This document shows positions 35,113 to 35,981 of a stretch of DNA of 35,981 bases, in pieces. Position 1 is the stretch's first letter. Each line of letters starts with the position of its first letter. Below the pieces are notes generated by a model that ran no database searches, had not been told where the DNA came from, and worked only from the letters and a program-made list of their open reading frames with translations. A program made the position numbers and the translations under genes. Location: NCBI RefSeq assembly GCF_008369105.1, contig NZ_VINQ01000007.1, forward strand, positions 1 to 35,981, read 5' to 3'. Origin of the DNA: Aquicoccus porphyridii (lineage in GTDB: Bacteria; Pseudomonadota; Alphaproteobacteria; Rhodobacterales; Rhodobacteraceae).

Positions 35113-35586
35113 TCAGCCGCCGATCACGTATCGCGCCTTGTGGGCCACCGGAAACGCCACCGAACGGGCAATGAAACAGACCTTGCCGATCTCGTGATGA
35201 ATCGCATCGGCACGGCCGAGATCGGTGCCCGGTGCCACCGTGATCCCCGGCCGCAGCGTCGCCCCGGTGAACCGCCCCGCCCCCGACGCCGCGCTTTCGC
35301 CATGACCCAGCGGGCTGTCGTCATAGGCCAGAACGGTGATCCCCGCGTCGCTGGCCAGATGCAGGTACCAAAGCATGTGACAGGCCGAAAGCGCCGCGAT
35401 CAGCATATCCTCGGGATTGTGCAACCCCGGATCGCCGCCGAGCCGCGGATCGTTGGAACAGGCAACCGGCGGCTTGCCGGGTGTGCGCACCTCCCACGTG
35501 CGCTCATAGGCGCGGTAATGCGCTGTGCCTTCCCCCCGGTTGCCGGTCCAGACGATCCTCGCCTCGAAATCATGGGCCACGCTCAT
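35113..35586 (-). CDS. OsmC-family protein
   Basis: A 157-residue protein of the OsmC/Ohr fold, which contains thiol peroxidases for organic hydroperoxides. The two redox cysteines are visible as Cys69 (AALSACHMLWYL) and Cys137 (IGKVCFIARSV). HNPEDMLIAALSACHML is the family signature. ATG at 35586 has AAGGAAAA upstream; the frame is open to 35670 but not conserved. It sits with the ymdB-like gene. OsmC members near stress genes usually respond to oxidative or osmotic stress. Confidence 0.9.
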   Translation of the reverse strand: MSVAHDFEARIVWTGNRGEGTAHYRAYERTWEVRTPGKPPVACSNDPRLGGDPGLHNPEDMLIAALSACHMLWYLHLASDAGITVLAYDDSPLGHGESAASGAGRFTGATLRPGITVAPGTDLGRADAIHHEIGKVCFIARSVAFPVAHKARYVIGG

Positions 35587-35981
35587 GTCCGCTTTTCCTT
35601 GTTCCAGTAAATTATGGTTCCAGCCAGCAGTTGCGCCGCGCATGCGCGCGTCGCCCCGAAAGTGGGGCAAACGGCCAGGCCGGGCAAGTGAGTATTTTTC
35701 CCAAGAAAGAACGGCGAGTCAGGATTTGTTAAGGTTGACGTGCAAGCGTGACAACGCGGTACAGGCTGGAGAGCCGATGATCGCCCAAGGAAGAGCCGAT
35801 GCTCTTGCCCGCCCCGGTCACGCCCCACAAGGAGGTGCCGGAGCGGCGTTCGTTTCACGCAGTGAAATCCGGTATTCTTTCTTGGCTCAAATACTCAACT
35901 TGCAACGGCGACGACCGGCCTGCCACCTGACTCCGTGCAGGTGCGCGGCGCAAGGGCGGTCGTGGTTTCGCAGGAACCGCG
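35587..35981. other. 395-bp right-edge region without a recognised gene
   Basis: This starts with the OsmC upstream region and ends at the window edge. It holds the 220-bp inverted-repeat element (35684-35903). Beyond it are two more potential stems: ACGACCG/CGGTCGT enclosing CACCTG/CAGGTG, and CGTGGTT/AACCGCG at the very end. A plus-strand frame opens at ATG 35777 with GGAGA five bases upstream and runs off the edge, but its sequence matches no family I know. Signatures of tmRNA, SRP RNA and RNase P RNA were not found. Confidence 0.45.
35684..35903. repeat. 220-bp element bounded by long inverted repeats
   Basis: The left arm (35684-35711) begins GCAAGTGAGTATTT and the right arm (35875-35903) is its reverse complement apart from one three-base substitution and a one-base indel. 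The arms are 28 and 29 nt. Between them are a perfect hairpin AAGAG/CTCTT (35791-35806), a perfect hairpin TTTCAC/GTGAAA with a 3-nt loop (35853-35867), and two copies of AGAGCCGATG (35770-35779, 35792-35801). It could be a MITE-like element or a structured RNA. No transposase is in the window. Confidence 0.5.

Noticed and set aside
35587-35981. tmRNA, SRP RNA, RNase P RNA or 6S RNA
   Set aside because: The conserved core sequences of these RNAs were not found in the region on either strand.
1-35981. CRISPR arrays, insertion sequences, prophage or integrase genes
   Set aside because: No evenly spaced direct repeats, transposase, integrase or phage structural motifs were seen in any frame.

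Overview
The window looks like chromosome of a GC-rich, marine or halotolerant alphaproteobacterium, most likely Rhodobacterales (Roseobacter group). The evidence is the str operon order rpsL-rpsG-fusA-tuf, an ectABC-ask operon with a divergent MarR gene, and roseobacter-like housekeeping genes. I see no tRNA, rRNA, CRISPR array, prophage or insertion sequence. Most genes lie on the minus strand. No similarity search was run, so names rest on motifs, length and context.

Layout. 1-3522: the str operon (rpsL, rpsG, fusA, start of tuf), read leftwards from a strong promoter at 3461-3489 through a leader of about 220 nt; a palindromic repeat cluster lies between fusA and tuf. 3523-6395: an EamA exporter, a rhamnosyltransferase-like protein and an M50 protease with CBS domains. 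6562-9596: a one-domain ModE-like regulator, divergent from a SulP anion transporter and a tandem universal stress protein. 9653-13860: an RND efflux pump and its adaptor. 14052-18608: the ectoine operon ectA-ectB-ectC-ask with its own terminator and a divergent MarR (EctR-type) gene.

18671-26950: a leftward run of eight genes. Two ABC permeases come first, then a Tat-exported binding protein and an ATPase, then a class III aminotransferase, a GNAT acetyltransferase and a two-subunit CoA-transferase. A divergent LysR gene sits at the head. Four successive junctions in the distal half abut or overlap (0-bp gap, then 4-, 4- and 23-bp overlaps), so these genes are probably translated together. 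The layout suggests import of an amine or amino compound followed by transamination, acetylation and CoA transfer. The substrate is unknown, and this is the best candidate here for an undescribed pathway.

26961-35586: msrA-msrB (methionine sulfoxide repair); ilvD with an Lrp/AsnC regulator and divergent azlCD, which together form a branched-chain amino acid block; a YdeI-like protein; an SLC13 permease with regulatory domains; a YmdB-type phosphoesterase; and an OsmC-like protein. The last 395 bases hold no convincing gene. They contain a 220-bp element bounded by long inverted repeats, whose core motif recurs downstream of ilvD.

Taken together, the ectoine, MsrAB, OsmC, Usp and RND genes give the window an osmotic, oxidative and envelope stress character around core translation and biosynthesis genes.
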